A stretch of 64,000 nt of DNA from Streptomyces sp. S.PNR 29 (GTDB taxonomy: Bacteria; Actinomycetota; Actinomycetes; Streptomycetales; Streptomycetaceae). The DNA is taken from contig NZ_JANUQM010000023.1 in the NCBI RefSeq assembly GCF_030386795.1, positions 1-64,000 of the forward strand, written 5' to 3'. Position numbers and translations under genes: made by a program. The notes below the pieces were generated by a model. The model was not told where the DNA came from, ran no database searches, and saw only the letters and a program-made list of their open reading frames with translations. Below, piece after piece: positions 1-8,500 of the stretch; position 1 is the stretch's first letter; the number at the start of each line of letters is the position of its first letter.

Positions 1-117
1 ATCCTCGCCCTCGGCCTGGTGGCCCTGGTGCGCTGGCTCGGCTCCGGCCGGCAGGAATCCCTGCTCTCGGTCGAGAACACGGTCGGCGTCGCCAACCCCG
101 GAGGCGACGCCGTATGA
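1..117 (+). CDS. Membrane transporter/permease, C-terminal end (partial)
   Basis: Only the last 38 codons are in the window, read in frame 1 to TGA at 115-117. They begin with a hydrophobic stretch (ILALGLVALVRWL), the end of a final membrane helix, followed by a short polar tail. The stop overlaps the next start in an ATGA arrangement, so this protein is translationally coupled to the catabolic operon that follows and is probably its substrate importer. The transporter family cannot be decided from the visible tail. Confidence 0.6.
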   Translation: MLALGLVALVRWLGSGRQESLLSVENTVGVANPGGDAV

Positions 118-1475
118 CCACCGCCACCGCTCAGCGGCACCTGCTGCTGAACATGACCGACAACGGCTCGCTCGCGCTGCCGGGTCAGGAACTGTTCGTC
201 GTCCGCCGCGGCGAGGGCCCGTACGTCGATGACGCGGAAGGCAGGCGTTACATCGACGGCCTGTCAGGGCTGTACTGCTGCCAGCTCGGCTACTCCTACG
301 GCCCCGAGTTCGCCGAGGCCGCCGAACGGCAACTGAGCGAGCTGTGCTACAGCCCGCTGTGGACCGGCTCCGCGCATCCCTCGGCCATCGAACTCGCCGA
401 GCGGCTGTCCCGGATCGCCCCCGTCGACATCGAGCACACCTTCTTCTCGAGCGGTGGCGCCGAAGCCGTCGAGACCGCCTGGAAGATAGCCCGGCGCTAC
501 CACGCCCTGCGCGGCGAGCCGGGCCGCACCAAGGCGATCGCCCGGCGCGGCGCCTACCACGGCCTGACCGTAGGCGCGCTGTCGTTCACCGACGACCCCG
601 GCCTGACGGAGCCGTACGGCCCGCCGGCGATCGACACCCGGTTCGTGTCGAACACCAACCGCTTCGGCCTGGCACCGGAGTTCGCGGACGACGAGGTGTA
701 CACGACGTGGCTGCTCGCCGAGCTGGAGGCCACGATCCTGGCCGAGGGCCCGGAGACCATCGCCATGCTCATCGCCGAGCCGGTGCAGAACCGCGGCGGC
801 TGCATCACCCCGCCCCGGGGTTACTGGCAGGGGCTGCGGGCGCTGGCCGACCGCTACGGCTTCCTGCTCGTCGCCGACGAGGTCATCACGGCCTTCGGCC
901 GGGTCGGGGAGTGGTTCGGCGGCGACCGCTACGGTGCCCGCCCGGACATGGTCACCGTCGCCAAGGGCATCACCGCCGGATACGCCCCGCTGGGCGCGAC
1001 CCTCGTCGGCACCAAGGTCACCGAGGTCATCAACCGGCCCGGCGCGGTCCTCAACCACGGCTACACCTTCGCCGGACACCCGCTGAGCGCGGCCATCGCC
1101 CTGCGCAACCTGGAGATCATGGAGCGGGACCGGATCCTGGACAACGTCCGCGGTCTCCAGGGCGACCTGGCCAAGCGCATGGCAGCCCTCAAGGCCCTGC
1201 CCATCGTCGGTGACGTCCGCGGTACCGGGTTCTTCTACTCCTGCGAACTCGTCGGCGACCTCGACGACGGCGGCTTCAGCGCCGGCGCCCGAGCCGACCT
1301 GATCCTCGACCTGATCCCGCGCCGACTGCGCGAGTCCGGCCTGCTGGCCCGCGTCTACGACCGCTCCAGGCCGCTGGTCCAGATCGCGCCCCCGCTGATC
1401 AGCGACCGCGCGGTCCTCGACCGTATCGCCGCGATCATCGCGGGCACCCTCGCCGAGGCGTCCGCCCGCATCTGA
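114..1475 (+). CDS. Class III PLP-dependent aminotransferase (aspartate aminotransferase family)
   Basis: The protein is 453 residues, the normal length for fold-type I class III omega-aminotransferases. These enzymes move an amino group from the terminal carbon of an amine or diamine to pyruvate or 2-oxoglutarate. Visible marks are the cofactor phosphate-binding SSGGAEAVE, the RRGAYHG segment, the LVADEVITAFGR Asp region and the PLP lysine near residue 284 in TVAKGITAGY. The start overlaps the preceding stop (ATGA). A deacylase and an aldehyde dehydrogenase follow at once, so the amine product probably becomes an aldehyde and then an acid within this operon. The exact substrate is not determined by sequence; a DoeD-like diaminobutyrate role is one option. 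Confidence 0.88.
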   Translation: MTTATAQRHLLLNMTDNGSLALPGQELFVVRRGEGPYVDDAEGRRYIDGLSGLYCCQLGYSYGPEFAEAAERQLSELCYSPLWTGSAHPSAIELAERLSRIAPVDIEHTFFSSGGAEAVETAWKIARRYHALRGEPGRTKAIARRGAYHGLTVGALSFTDDPGLTEPYGPPAIDTRFVSNTNRFGLAPEFADDEVYTTWLLAELEATILAEGPETIAMLIAEPVQNRGGCITPPRGYWQGLRALADRYGFLLVADEVITAFGRVGEWFGGDRYGARPDMVTVAKGITAGYAPLGATLVGTKVTEVINRPGAVLNHGYTFAGHPLSAAIALRNLEIMERDRILDNVRGLQGDLAKRMAALKALPIVGDVRGTGFFYSCELVGDLDDGGFSAGARADLILDLIPRRLRESGLLARVYDRSRPLVQIAPPLISDRAVLDRIAAIIAGTLAEASARI

Positions 1476-1498
1476 TCCACGTTTTGGGAAGGAACCAC

Positions 1499-2452
1499 AT
1501 GTACTCCATCGGTCCGCTGACCGTCGCCCCGGGCGAGCGCGCCCATGGCCTGATCCCGGTCGGCACCAGCAGCTACGGCGTGGAGCTCGGGATTCCGCTG
1601 ATCGTCGTCAACGGCGCCCAGGACGGCCCGGTCCTGTGCGTGGACGCGGGCGTGCACGGCGACGAGTACGACGGCCAGGAGGCCATCCGCCGCGTGCTCG
1701 CCGACCTCGACCCGGCCACCCTGCGCGGCACCGTCGTCGGCATCCCCTGCCTGAACACCCCCGCCTTCGAGGCCGCAGCCCGCGCCAGCGGCATCGACCA
1801 CCTCAACCTCAACCGCATCTTCCCGGGCGACGCGGAGGGCTCGTACTCGCAGCGGCTGGCCGCCACCTTCGTTGAGCAGGTCGTCCCCGCCGTCGACGCC
1901 GTGGTCGACCTGCACACCGGTGGCGCCTACGGCGAGATCGCCCCGCTGGTCATCCTCCAGGGCGGCTACGAGGACCTGGCCACCGACCTCGCCCTCGCCG
2001 CCGGGCACGAACTGGTCTGGAAGGGCGGGAAGTGGGGCGGCACGGTCCGCCACCCCGTCCTCGAAGCCGGCAAGCCCGCCATCACCATCGAGTGCGGCGG
2101 CGCCACGTACCGCGAGACCAACGTCGAGCACCACATGCACTCGGTCCGCAACATCCTGCGCCGGCTCGGGATGATCGACGGCGAGGCGGAGCTGCGGGAC
2201 ACCTACACGACGGTCTCCGGCACGTTCGCCCGCTCCGCCGCCGGCGGCTTCTTCGTCGCCCGCGCCGAGCCGGGGGAGACCTGCAAGGAAGGCGACCTGA
2301 TCGCCACCATCACCGACCACTACGGCAACACGCTGGAAGAGGTCATCGCCCCTCAGGAGGGCATCGTGCTCTGGGTGCGCCGGATCCGCACGGTCCGTCC
2401 TGGCGACGAGGTCGTCATCTTCGGCGAGGTGCTGGGGGAGATCCAGCCATGA
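1499..2452 (+). CDS. Succinylglutamate desuccinylase/aspartoacylase family deacylase
   Basis: The protein is 317 residues from the ATG at 1499, which has GGAAGGA 5 bases upstream; an in-frame TTG at 1484 is a weaker choice. It belongs to the zinc carboxypeptidase-like AstE/AspA group, which hydrolyses N-acyl amino acids. The zinc site is visible as GVHGDEYDG (HxxE) and the later His in VVDLHTGG. A Glu in TIECGG is a candidate catalytic acid. The C-terminal 90 residues form a beta-rich domain typical of the DoeB-like branch. Its position between an aminotransferase and an aldehyde dehydrogenase fits removal of an acyl group from a diamino acid intermediate, as in ectoine degradation, though that is inference. 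Confidence 0.82.
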   Translation: MYSIGPLTVAPGERAHGLIPVGTSSYGVELGIPLIVVNGAQDGPVLCVDAGVHGDEYDGQEAIRRVLADLDPATLRGTVVGIPCLNTPAFEAAARASGIDHLNLNRIFPGDAEGSYSQRLAATFVEQVVPAVDAVVDLHTGGAYGEIAPLVILQGGYEDLATDLALAAGHELVWKGGKWGGTVRHPVLEAGKPAITIECGGATYRETNVEHHMHSVRNILRRLGMIDGEAELRDTYTTVSGTFARSAAGGFFVARAEPGETCKEGDLIATITDHYGNTLEEVIAPQEGIVLWVRRIRTVRPGDEVVIFGEVLGEIQP

Positions 2453-3909
2453 CCGGCGAACTCCAGCTGACCGAGCTGCTGATCGACGGCAAGCAGGTGC
2501 CGGCCGCCGACGGCCGCTCCTTCACCGTCCTCGACCCGTCCAACGGCACGGCCATCGCCCAGGTGGCGCTGGCCGGCCAGGCCGATGTGGACCAGGCGGT
2601 GGCCGCCGCGCGCGCGGCCTTCACCGCTCCCGAGTGGGCCCGGATGCGGGCCGCCGACCGCGGCCGGATCCTGTACCGGATCGCGGAGGCCATCCGCTAC
2701 CAGGGCGAACGGCTGGCCCGCCTGGAGAGCCAGGACGTCGGCAAGCCGCTGCGTCAGGCGAAGGCCGATGTCGAAGCGGCCGCCCGCTACTTCGAGTTCT
2801 ACGCGGGCGTCGCCGACAAGCTCGGCGGCTCGACGATCCCGCTCGGCCCCGGCCTGCTCGACTACACCGTCCGTGAGCCGATCGGCGTCTCCGGCCACAT
2901 CATCCCGTTCAACTACCCCCTCCAGAACACCGCGAGGGGCTCCGCCCCGGCGCTGGCCGCCGGCTGCACGGTGGTGCTCAAGCCGTCGCCCGAGGCGCCG
3001 CTCACCCCGCTGGAGATCGGCAGGATCGCCCTGGAGTGCGGTCTTCCGCCGGGCGTGCTGAACGTGGTCCCCGGCGACGGCGAGACCGGCGCGGCCCTCG
3101 CCGGTCACCCGGGCATCGACCAGGTCACCTTCACCGGTTCGGTGCCCACCGGCATCAAGGTCGCCCAGGCCGCCGCGGCCAACGTGGTGCCGTCCGTGAC
3201 GGAGCTGGGCGGCAAGTCGCCCGTCGTCGTCTTCGCCGACGCCGACTTCGACCTGGCGCTCGGCGCCGTCGCCGCCTCCGCCTTCGGCAACGCCGGACAG
3301 ACCTGCTCGGCCGGCACCCGGCTGCTGCTCCAGCGCGGCGCCGAGGAGTTCCTGGACAAGCTCGTCGCGCACGCCGCGTCCCTGCGCCTCGGCCCGGGTC
3401 TCACCGACCCGGACGTCGGCCCGCTCGTCGCCGCACGCCAGCGGGACCGGGTCCTCGGCTACCTGGAGCTGGCGCGGGAGGAGGGCGCCGTGGCACGGGC
3501 CGGCGGAGGCGCCCCCTCGGACCCCGCGCTGGCCGACGGCTACTTCGTGGAGCCGACCGTGCTGACCGGACTGGACAACCAGGCCCGTTGCGCCCGCGAG
3601 GAGATCTTCGGTCCCGTCGTCACGGTCATCGAGTTCGACGACGCGGCCGAGGCGCTGGAGATCGCAAACGACAGCCCGTACGGCCTCGCCTCGTACGTCT
3701 GGACTCGCGACATCGACAAGGCGATGCGCATGGCCGAGGGCATCCGGGCCGGCCAGGTCTACGTCAACGCCACCGGGATCGGCACCGGCGTCGAGCTCCC
3801 CTTCGGCGGCTACAAGCACAGCGGCTGGGGCCGGGAGAAGGGCCTTGAGGGCCTGGCCAGCTACCTGCAGACCAAGAACGTCTGCATCGGGTTCGGCAAC
3901 CGGTCATGA
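2449..3909 (+). CDS. NAD(P)-dependent aldehyde dehydrogenase
   Basis: The protein is 486 residues and a typical ALDH superfamily member that oxidises an aldehyde to its acid. The start is the ATG at 2449, which overlaps the deacylase stop (ATGA); the longer open frame upstream lies inside the preceding gene. Hallmarks are IIPFNYPL for cofactor binding, FTGSVPTG, the general-base Glu near residue 252 in VTELGGKSP and the nucleophile Cys near residue 286 in GNAGQTCSAGTR, with the usual 34-residue spacing. The C-terminal FGGYKHSGWGREKG is standard. It probably oxidises the semialdehyde made by the neighbouring aminotransferase; aspartate semialdehyde would link it to the aspartase downstream. 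Confidence 0.92.
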   Translation: MTGELQLTELLIDGKQVPAADGRSFTVLDPSNGTAIAQVALAGQADVDQAVAAARAAFTAPEWARMRAADRGRILYRIAEAIRYQGERLARLESQDVGKPLRQAKADVEAAARYFEFYAGVADKLGGSTIPLGPGLLDYTVREPIGVSGHIIPFNYPLQNTARGSAPALAAGCTVVLKPSPEAPLTPLEIGRIALECGLPPGVLNVVPGDGETGAALAGHPGIDQVTFTGSVPTGIKVAQAAAANVVPSVTELGGKSPVVVFADADFDLALGAVAASAFGNAGQTCSAGTRLLLQRGAEEFLDKLVAHAASLRLGPGLTDPDVGPLVAARQRDRVLGYLELAREEGAVARAGGGAPSDPALADGYFVEPTVLTGLDNQARCAREEIFGPVVTVIEFDDAAEALEIANDSPYGLASYVWTRDIDKAMRMAEGIRAGQVYVNATGIGTGVELPFGGYKHSGWGREKGLEGLASYLQTKNVCIGFGNRS

Positions 3910-4844
3910 GGTACCGTCCGCTCGGAGCGCGCGGCCCGACCGTCTCGGTGGTCGGCGTGGGCGGCAACAACTTCGGCAGCCGTCTCGGCGAGGACGGCAC
4001 GAAGGCCGTGGTCCACGCCGCTCTCGACGCCGGGATCACCCTGTTCGACACCGCCGACATGTACGGCGGGTCCGGTGAGCGGGGTGGCTCGCGCGGCGAC
4101 GGCGAACGCCTGCTGGGCGCCGCCCTCAAGGGCCACCGTGACGGCATCGTGCTCGCCACCAAGTTCGGCATGGAGATGAGCCGGGACGCCGACCTGTACG
4201 GTCCGCGCGGATCCCGTGCCTACATCCGGTACGCGGTGGAGGCGTCACTGCGCCGGCTCGGCACCGATCGGATCGACCTGTACCAGTACCACGAACCGGA
4301 CGGCGTCACGCCGTTGGAGGAGACGGTCGCCGCGCTCCGGGAGCTGGTCGACGAGGGCAAGATCCGGTACATCGGCTGCTCCAACCTCCCGGCCGAGCAG
4401 GTCACGGACGCCTTCGTGTCCACCCAGGCGCGCTACCACCTGCTCGACCGCGGTGCGGAACGGGACCTCATCCCGGCCTGCCTGCACCACGGCCTCGGCC
4501 TGCTGCCGTACTACCCGCTGGCCAACGGCCTGCTCAGCGGGAAGTACCGCCGCGGCGAGGAGCCCCCGCCCGGAAGCCGCCTGTCCTGGCGGCAGGGCTG
4601 GCTCACCGACGCGGCCCTCGACAGGGTCGAGGCGCTCACCGCATACGGCGCCGAACGCGGTCTGACCCTCCTCCAGGTCGCGGTCGGCGCACTGGCGGCC
4701 CTGCCCGCCGTCGGCTCCGTCATCTGCGGCGCCATGACACCCGACCAGGTCACCGCCAACGCGGCGGCGGCCGACTGGACACCGAGCCCGGCCGACCTGG
4801 CCGCACTCGACGCCATCGTCGCCCCCGGCGAACGCGTCGTCTGA
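3906..4844 (+). CDS. Aldo/keto reductase
   Basis: The protein is 312 residues with a TIM-barrel AKR layout. The catalytic set is visible: Asp and Tyr in FDTADMYGG, Lys in VLATKFG and His in YQYHEPD. The segment IGCSNLPAEQV and the C-terminal VICGAMTPDQV contact NADPH in this superfamily. The start overlaps the ALDH stop (ATGA), so it is coupled to it. Such enzymes interconvert aldehydes or ketones and alcohols. In this operon it may detoxify or recycle an aldehyde intermediate. A gap of 45 bases separates it from the next gene. Confidence 0.87.
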   Translation: MRYRPLGARGPTVSVVGVGGNNFGSRLGEDGTKAVVHAALDAGITLFDTADMYGGSGERGGSRGDGERLLGAALKGHRDGIVLATKFGMEMSRDADLYGPRGSRAYIRYAVEASLRRLGTDRIDLYQYHEPDGVTPLEETVAALRELVDEGKIRYIGCSNLPAEQVTDAFVSTQARYHLLDRGAERDLIPACLHHGLGLLPYYPLANGLLSGKYRRGEEPPPGSRLSWRQGWLTDAALDRVEALTAYGAERGLTLLQVAVGALAALPAVGSVICGAMTPDQVTANAAAADWTPSPADLAALDAIVAPGERVV

Positions 4845-4889
4845 AGCCCCACCCCCTTTTAAAACCGCGAGAGACCAAGGCTGGACACC

Positions 4890-5555
4890 ATGCGAGAGAT
4901 CGTCACCTTCGACGCCTACGCCACCCTGATCAACTTCGAACTCGGCCCCACCACCCTGAAGGTCCTGGAGGACCGGCTCGACCTGGACAACCTGGATGTC
5001 GACGAGTTCCTCGACGACTTCCGCGTCATGCGCTTCCAGGCCGTTCTGGAGGCCTACCGCCCCTACCACGAGATCCTGCACTCCAGCCTGCGCAACGCCA
5101 TGCGCCTGCACGGCCTGGAGTACCGCGAGACCGACGGCGAGGCGCTCGTGGACGCCGTCCCCACCTTCGGCCCCTGGCCGGAGGTCCCGGAGGCCCTGCG
5201 GAAGCTGAAGACCAAGTACGAGATCGCCATCATCTCCAACACCGACGACAACCTGATCGCGCGGAACGTCGAGAACATCGGCGTCGAGTTCGACTACGTC
5301 ATCACCGCCCAGCAGGCCGGCGCCTACAAGCCGGACCGCCAGGCCTTCAAGCACGCCTTCCGGACCATGGGTGTCGAGTCGTCGCAGGTCATCCACGTCG
5401 CCCAGGGCTGGGAGTACGACCACATCCCGACCCGCGACCTCGGCCTGAAGCGCCGGGTGTGGATCAACCGCTACGGCCGCAAGGGCAGCGCCGACTACCA
5501 GCCCTACGACGAGCTGCCCGACCTGTCGGGCCTGCCGAAGCTCCTCGGCTGCTGA
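4890..5555 (+). CDS. HAD-superfamily hydrolase (haloacid dehalogenase type II-like)
   Basis: The protein is 221 residues with the HAD phosphatase/dehalogenase core. Motif I is TFDAYATL near the N-terminus with the nucleophilic Asp. The helical cap follows, then motif II in IISNTDD and the motif III Lys in AYKPD. A final loop (HVAQGWEYD) replaces the usual acidic GDs motif, as in the L-2-haloacid dehalogenase branch. It lies in the same orientation as the catabolic genes, 45 bases after the aldo/keto reductase and with its own GAGAGACC-type upstream sequence. The natural substrate cannot be told from sequence. Confidence 0.82.
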   Translation: MREIVTFDAYATLINFELGPTTLKVLEDRLDLDNLDVDEFLDDFRVMRFQAVLEAYRPYHEILHSSLRNAMRLHGLEYRETDGEALVDAVPTFGPWPEVPEALRKLKTKYEIAIISNTDDNLIARNVENIGVEFDYVITAQQAGAYKPDRQAFKHAFRTMGVESSQVIHVAQGWEYDHIPTRDLGLKRRVWINRYGRKGSADYQPYDELPDLSGLPKLLGC

Positions 5556-5603
5556 CCGACGGCGCACCGGCGAAACAGACCGAAAAGACAGAGGACGCAC
5601 GCC

Positions 5604-6887
5604 ATGAAGCAGATCCCCTACTGGATGGACACAGCCCCCGCCCTGCCCGACCGCTCAGGGAAGGACCTGCCCGACGAGGCGGACGTGGTGGTGATCGGCG
5701 GCGGCCTCACCGGCCTGTCCACCGCTTACCACGCCGCCCGCAAGGGCGCCCGGGTCGTCCTCGTCGAGAAGGACCAGGTCGGTTCGGGCGCCTCCGGGCG
5801 CAACGGCAGCCACTGCAACCCCGGCATCACCATCAGCCCGGCCCAGGCCCGCCAGCGCTACGGGCAGGAGCGCGCCCGCGAGCTCTACGACGCGTTCCGC
5901 GATGCTGTGGACGTCGTCGAGGAGATCGCGGTCAAGGAGAAGATCGACTGCGACTTCCACCGTGCCGGGCGCCTCGGCTTGGTCTGCAAGCCCAAGCACC
6001 TCGAGGGCATGCACGCCAAGCAGCGCGACCTGGCCGAGAACTTCGGCCACGAGACGGTCGTCCTGAGCAAGAGCGAGCTGCGCGCCGAGCTGGGCTCGGA
6101 TCACTACCACGGCGCCCTGCTCGACCCGCTCGGCGCAGCCCTGCACGTGGGCAAGTTCGTCGTCGGCCTGGCGGACGCCGCCGAGCGTGCCGGTGCCGAG
6201 ATCCACGAGCGCAACGCCGCCACGGGCCTCACCCGCCTCCCCGGCGGCGGCTTCGTGGTGGAGACCATGCGCGGCACCATCCGTGCCAAGCAGGTCATGG
6301 CGGCGACGGATGCCTACACCGACAATTCGATGCCGTGGTTCCGCAAGCGGCTGATCAACGTCGGCAGCTTCATCATCGTCACCGAGCCGCTGGGGGAGGC
6401 GCGCGCCAAGGAGCTCATCCCCAACGGCCGCCTGCTGGTCGCCCATAAGAATGTCGGCAACTACATCCGTCTCACGCCGGACAACCGCCTCGCCTTCGGC
6501 GGCCGGGCCCGCTTCGCCCCCTCCAACCCGGCCTCCGACGTCAAGAGCGGGGACATCCTCAAGCGGGAGATGACCGAGATCTTCCCGCAGCTCGCGGGGG
6601 TGCGCATCGACTACGTGTGGGGCGGCATGGTCGGTTTCTCCTGGGACCGCATCCCGCACGCGGGCGAGGTCAACGGCCTGTACTACTCCATGGGTTACTG
6701 CGGCCACGGCGTCCAGATGGCCACGTACATGGGCCGCGCGGTCGCCGAGATGATGGACGGCAACCCCGAGGCCAACCCGATGCGCGGCTTCGGCTTCCCG
6801 AAGGTGCCCGTCCCCTTCTACAACGGCACACCCTGGTTCCTGCCGTTCGGCGGCGCCTATTACAAGGCGAAGGATCGCCTGCTCTGA
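5604..6887 (+). CDS. FAD-dependent amine/amino acid oxidoreductase (DAO family, PuuB-like)
   Basis: The protein is 427 residues. An N-terminal dinucleotide-binding signature, VVVIGGGLTGLSTAYHAA, is followed by the Glu of VVLVEKDQVGSGASGRNGS, which together bind FAD. The C-terminal FSWDRIPHAGEVNGLYYSMGYCGHGV closes the flavin site in the D-amino acid oxidase/gamma-glutamylputrescine oxidase family. These enzymes oxidise C-N bonds and release an aldehyde plus ammonia or an amine. It completes an operon that already contains a transaminase, an ALDH and an aldehyde reductase, consistent with breakdown of an amine. A strong terminator follows directly. Confidence 0.85.
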   Translation: MKQIPYWMDTAPALPDRSGKDLPDEADVVVIGGGLTGLSTAYHAARKGARVVLVEKDQVGSGASGRNGSHCNPGITISPAQARQRYGQERARELYDAFRDAVDVVEEIAVKEKIDCDFHRAGRLGLVCKPKHLEGMHAKQRDLAENFGHETVVLSKSELRAELGSDHYHGALLDPLGAALHVGKFVVGLADAAERAGAEIHERNAATGLTRLPGGGFVVETMRGTIRAKQVMAATDAYTDNSMPWFRKRLINVGSFIIVTEPLGEARAKELIPNGRLLVAHKNVGNYIRLTPDNRLAFGGRARFAPSNPASDVKSGDILKREMTEIFPQLAGVRIDYVWGGMVGFSWDRIPHAGEVNGLYYSMGYCGHGVQMATYMGRAVAEMMDGNPEANPMRGFGFPKVPVPFYNGTPWFLPFGGAYYKAKDRLL

Positions 6888-6913
6888 GCAGGTACCGACG
6901 TCGGTGACACCAC

Positions 6914-6947
6914 GGGGGCCTTCCGCACCACTGCACGGAAGGCCCCC
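6914..6947 (+). terminator. Strong stem-loop terminator after the catabolic operon
   Basis: GGGGGCCTTCCG at 6914-6925 pairs perfectly with CGGAAGGCCCCC at 6936-6947 around a 10-base loop. It begins 26 bases after the oxidoreductase stop and ends 32 bases before aspA. There is no T-run, as is common in Streptomyces. It probably ends the upstream transcript or limits read-through into aspA. Confidence 0.75.
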
Positions 6948-6979
6948 ACCATGCCTCCCGAGAGAAGGCCCCCAGCCTC

Positions 6980-8389
6980 ATGAACGCCGCCACCCGCGTT
7001 GAGCACGACTTGCTCGGCGACCGGGATGTCCCCGCCGACGCCTACTGGGGTGTGCACACCCTGCGCGCCACGGAGAACTTCCCGATCACCGGCACTCCCA
7101 TCTCCGCCTACCCGCACCTGATCGACGCCCTCGCCGCCGTCAAGGAGGCCGCCGCCCTGGCGAACGAGGAGCTGGGGCTGCTGCAGCCCGAGAAGGCGAC
7201 CGCGATCGTCGCCGCGTGCCGGGAGATCCGGTTCGGCAAGCTGCACGAGCAGTTCGTCGTCGACGTCATCCAGGGCGGTGCCGGCACCTCGACGAACATG
7301 AACGCCAACGAGGTCGTGGCGAACCGGGCGTTGGAGCTGCTGGGCCACGCGAAGGGTGAGTACCGGTTCCTGCACCCGAACGAGGACGTCAACCTGGGTC
7401 AGTCGACCAATGACGTGTACCCGACCGCGGTCAAGATCGCGACGGTGTTCGCGGTGCGCGGGTTGCTCAAGGCGATGGCTGTACTGCAGGACGCCTTCGC
7501 CGGCAAGGCCGTCGAGTTCCGCGACGTGCTCAAGATGGGCCGTACACAGTTGCAGGACGCGGTACCGATGACGCTCGGGCAGGAGTTCTCGGCGTACGCC
7601 GTCATGATCGAGGAGGACCGGTCACGTCTTGCCGAGGCAGTCGAGCTGATCCATGAGATCAACCTGGGCGCGACGGCCATCGGAACGGGGCTGAACGCCC
7701 CGGCCGGATACGCGGAAGCCGCCCGCAGGCATTTGTCCGACATCACCGGCCTGCCGCTGGTGACCGCGGCCAATCTGGTCGAGGCCACCCAGGACTGCGG
7801 GGCGTTCGTGCAGATGTCCGGGGTGCTCAAGCGGATCGTCGTCAAGTTGTCCAAGAGCTGCAACGACCTGCGTCTGCTGTCGTCGGGGCCGCGTGCGGGC
7901 CTGGGTGAGATCAACCTGCCGCCGGTGCAGGCGGGTTCGTCGATCATGCCCGGCAAGGTGAACCCGGTGATTCCCGAGGTCGTCAACCAGGTCGCCTTCG
8001 AGGTGATCGGCAACGATGTGGCCATCACCATGGCCGCCGAGGCCGGACAGCTCCAGCTCAACGCCTTCGAGCCGATCATCCTGCACTCCCTGTCGGAGAG
8101 CATCGCGCACCTGCGCAACGCCTGCCTGATCCTGGCCGAGCGCTGCGTGAACGGCATCACCGCCAACACCGAGACGCTGCGTGCGACCGTCGAGAACTCC
8201 ATCGGCCTCGTCACCGCCCTGAACCCGCACATCGGGTACACGGCGGCCACCGACATCGCCAAGGAGGCCCTCGTCAGCGGCCGGGGTGTGGCCGAACTCG
8301 TCCTCGAGAAGGGCCTGTTGCCCGCCGAGACGCTCGCCGGCCTGCTCCGCCCGGAGGTCGTGGCCGGCAGTGGTCAGGTACTGGCCTGA
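6980..8389 (+). CDS. aspA: Aspartate ammonia-lyase
   Basis: The protein is 469 residues, the usual length for aspartase, which converts L-aspartate to fumarate and ammonia. The fumarase/aspartase superfamily signature GSSIMPGKVNP is present near residue 320, with the catalytic Ser loop. Earlier conserved segments are TSTNMNANEV, GQSTNDVYPT and KMGRTQLQDAVP. The start is an ATG with AGAAGG upstream. It follows the amine-degradation operon in the same direction, after a terminator. It would feed aspartate formed upstream into the TCA cycle as fumarate. Fumarase class II is the main alternative, but the N-terminus (RVEHDLLGDRDVPADAYWGVHT) is aspartase-like. Confidence 0.9.
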   Translation: MNAATRVEHDLLGDRDVPADAYWGVHTLRATENFPITGTPISAYPHLIDALAAVKEAAALANEELGLLQPEKATAIVAACREIRFGKLHEQFVVDVIQGGAGTSTNMNANEVVANRALELLGHAKGEYRFLHPNEDVNLGQSTNDVYPTAVKIATVFAVRGLLKAMAVLQDAFAGKAVEFRDVLKMGRTQLQDAVPMTLGQEFSAYAVMIEEDRSRLAEAVELIHEINLGATAIGTGLNAPAGYAEAARRHLSDITGLPLVTAANLVEATQDCGAFVQMSGVLKRIVVKLSKSCNDLRLLSSGPRAGLGEINLPPVQAGSSIMPGKVNPVIPEVVNQVAFEVIGNDVAITMAAEAGQLQLNAFEPIILHSLSESIAHLRNACLILAERCVNGITANTETLRATVENSIGLVTALNPHIGYTAATDIAKEALVSGRGVAELVLEKGLLPAETLAGLLRPEVVAGSGQVLA

Positions 8390-8500
8390 CGCGCCCGACC
8401 TTTCGGCAGCAGTGCGTCGAGGACGGCCCGGCAGGTTTCCTCCGGGGTCCGGGCGGGGCCTGCCAGGGCGTCGTGCAGCATGGGTGCGCAGGGGGCGACG

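Noticed and set aside
8399..8492. Minus-strand peptide-like text (MLHDALAGPARTPEETCRAV) between aspA and the kinase
   Set aside because: It resembles the end of a TetR-type regulator but is too short, has no start and could be chance. I did not list it as a gene.
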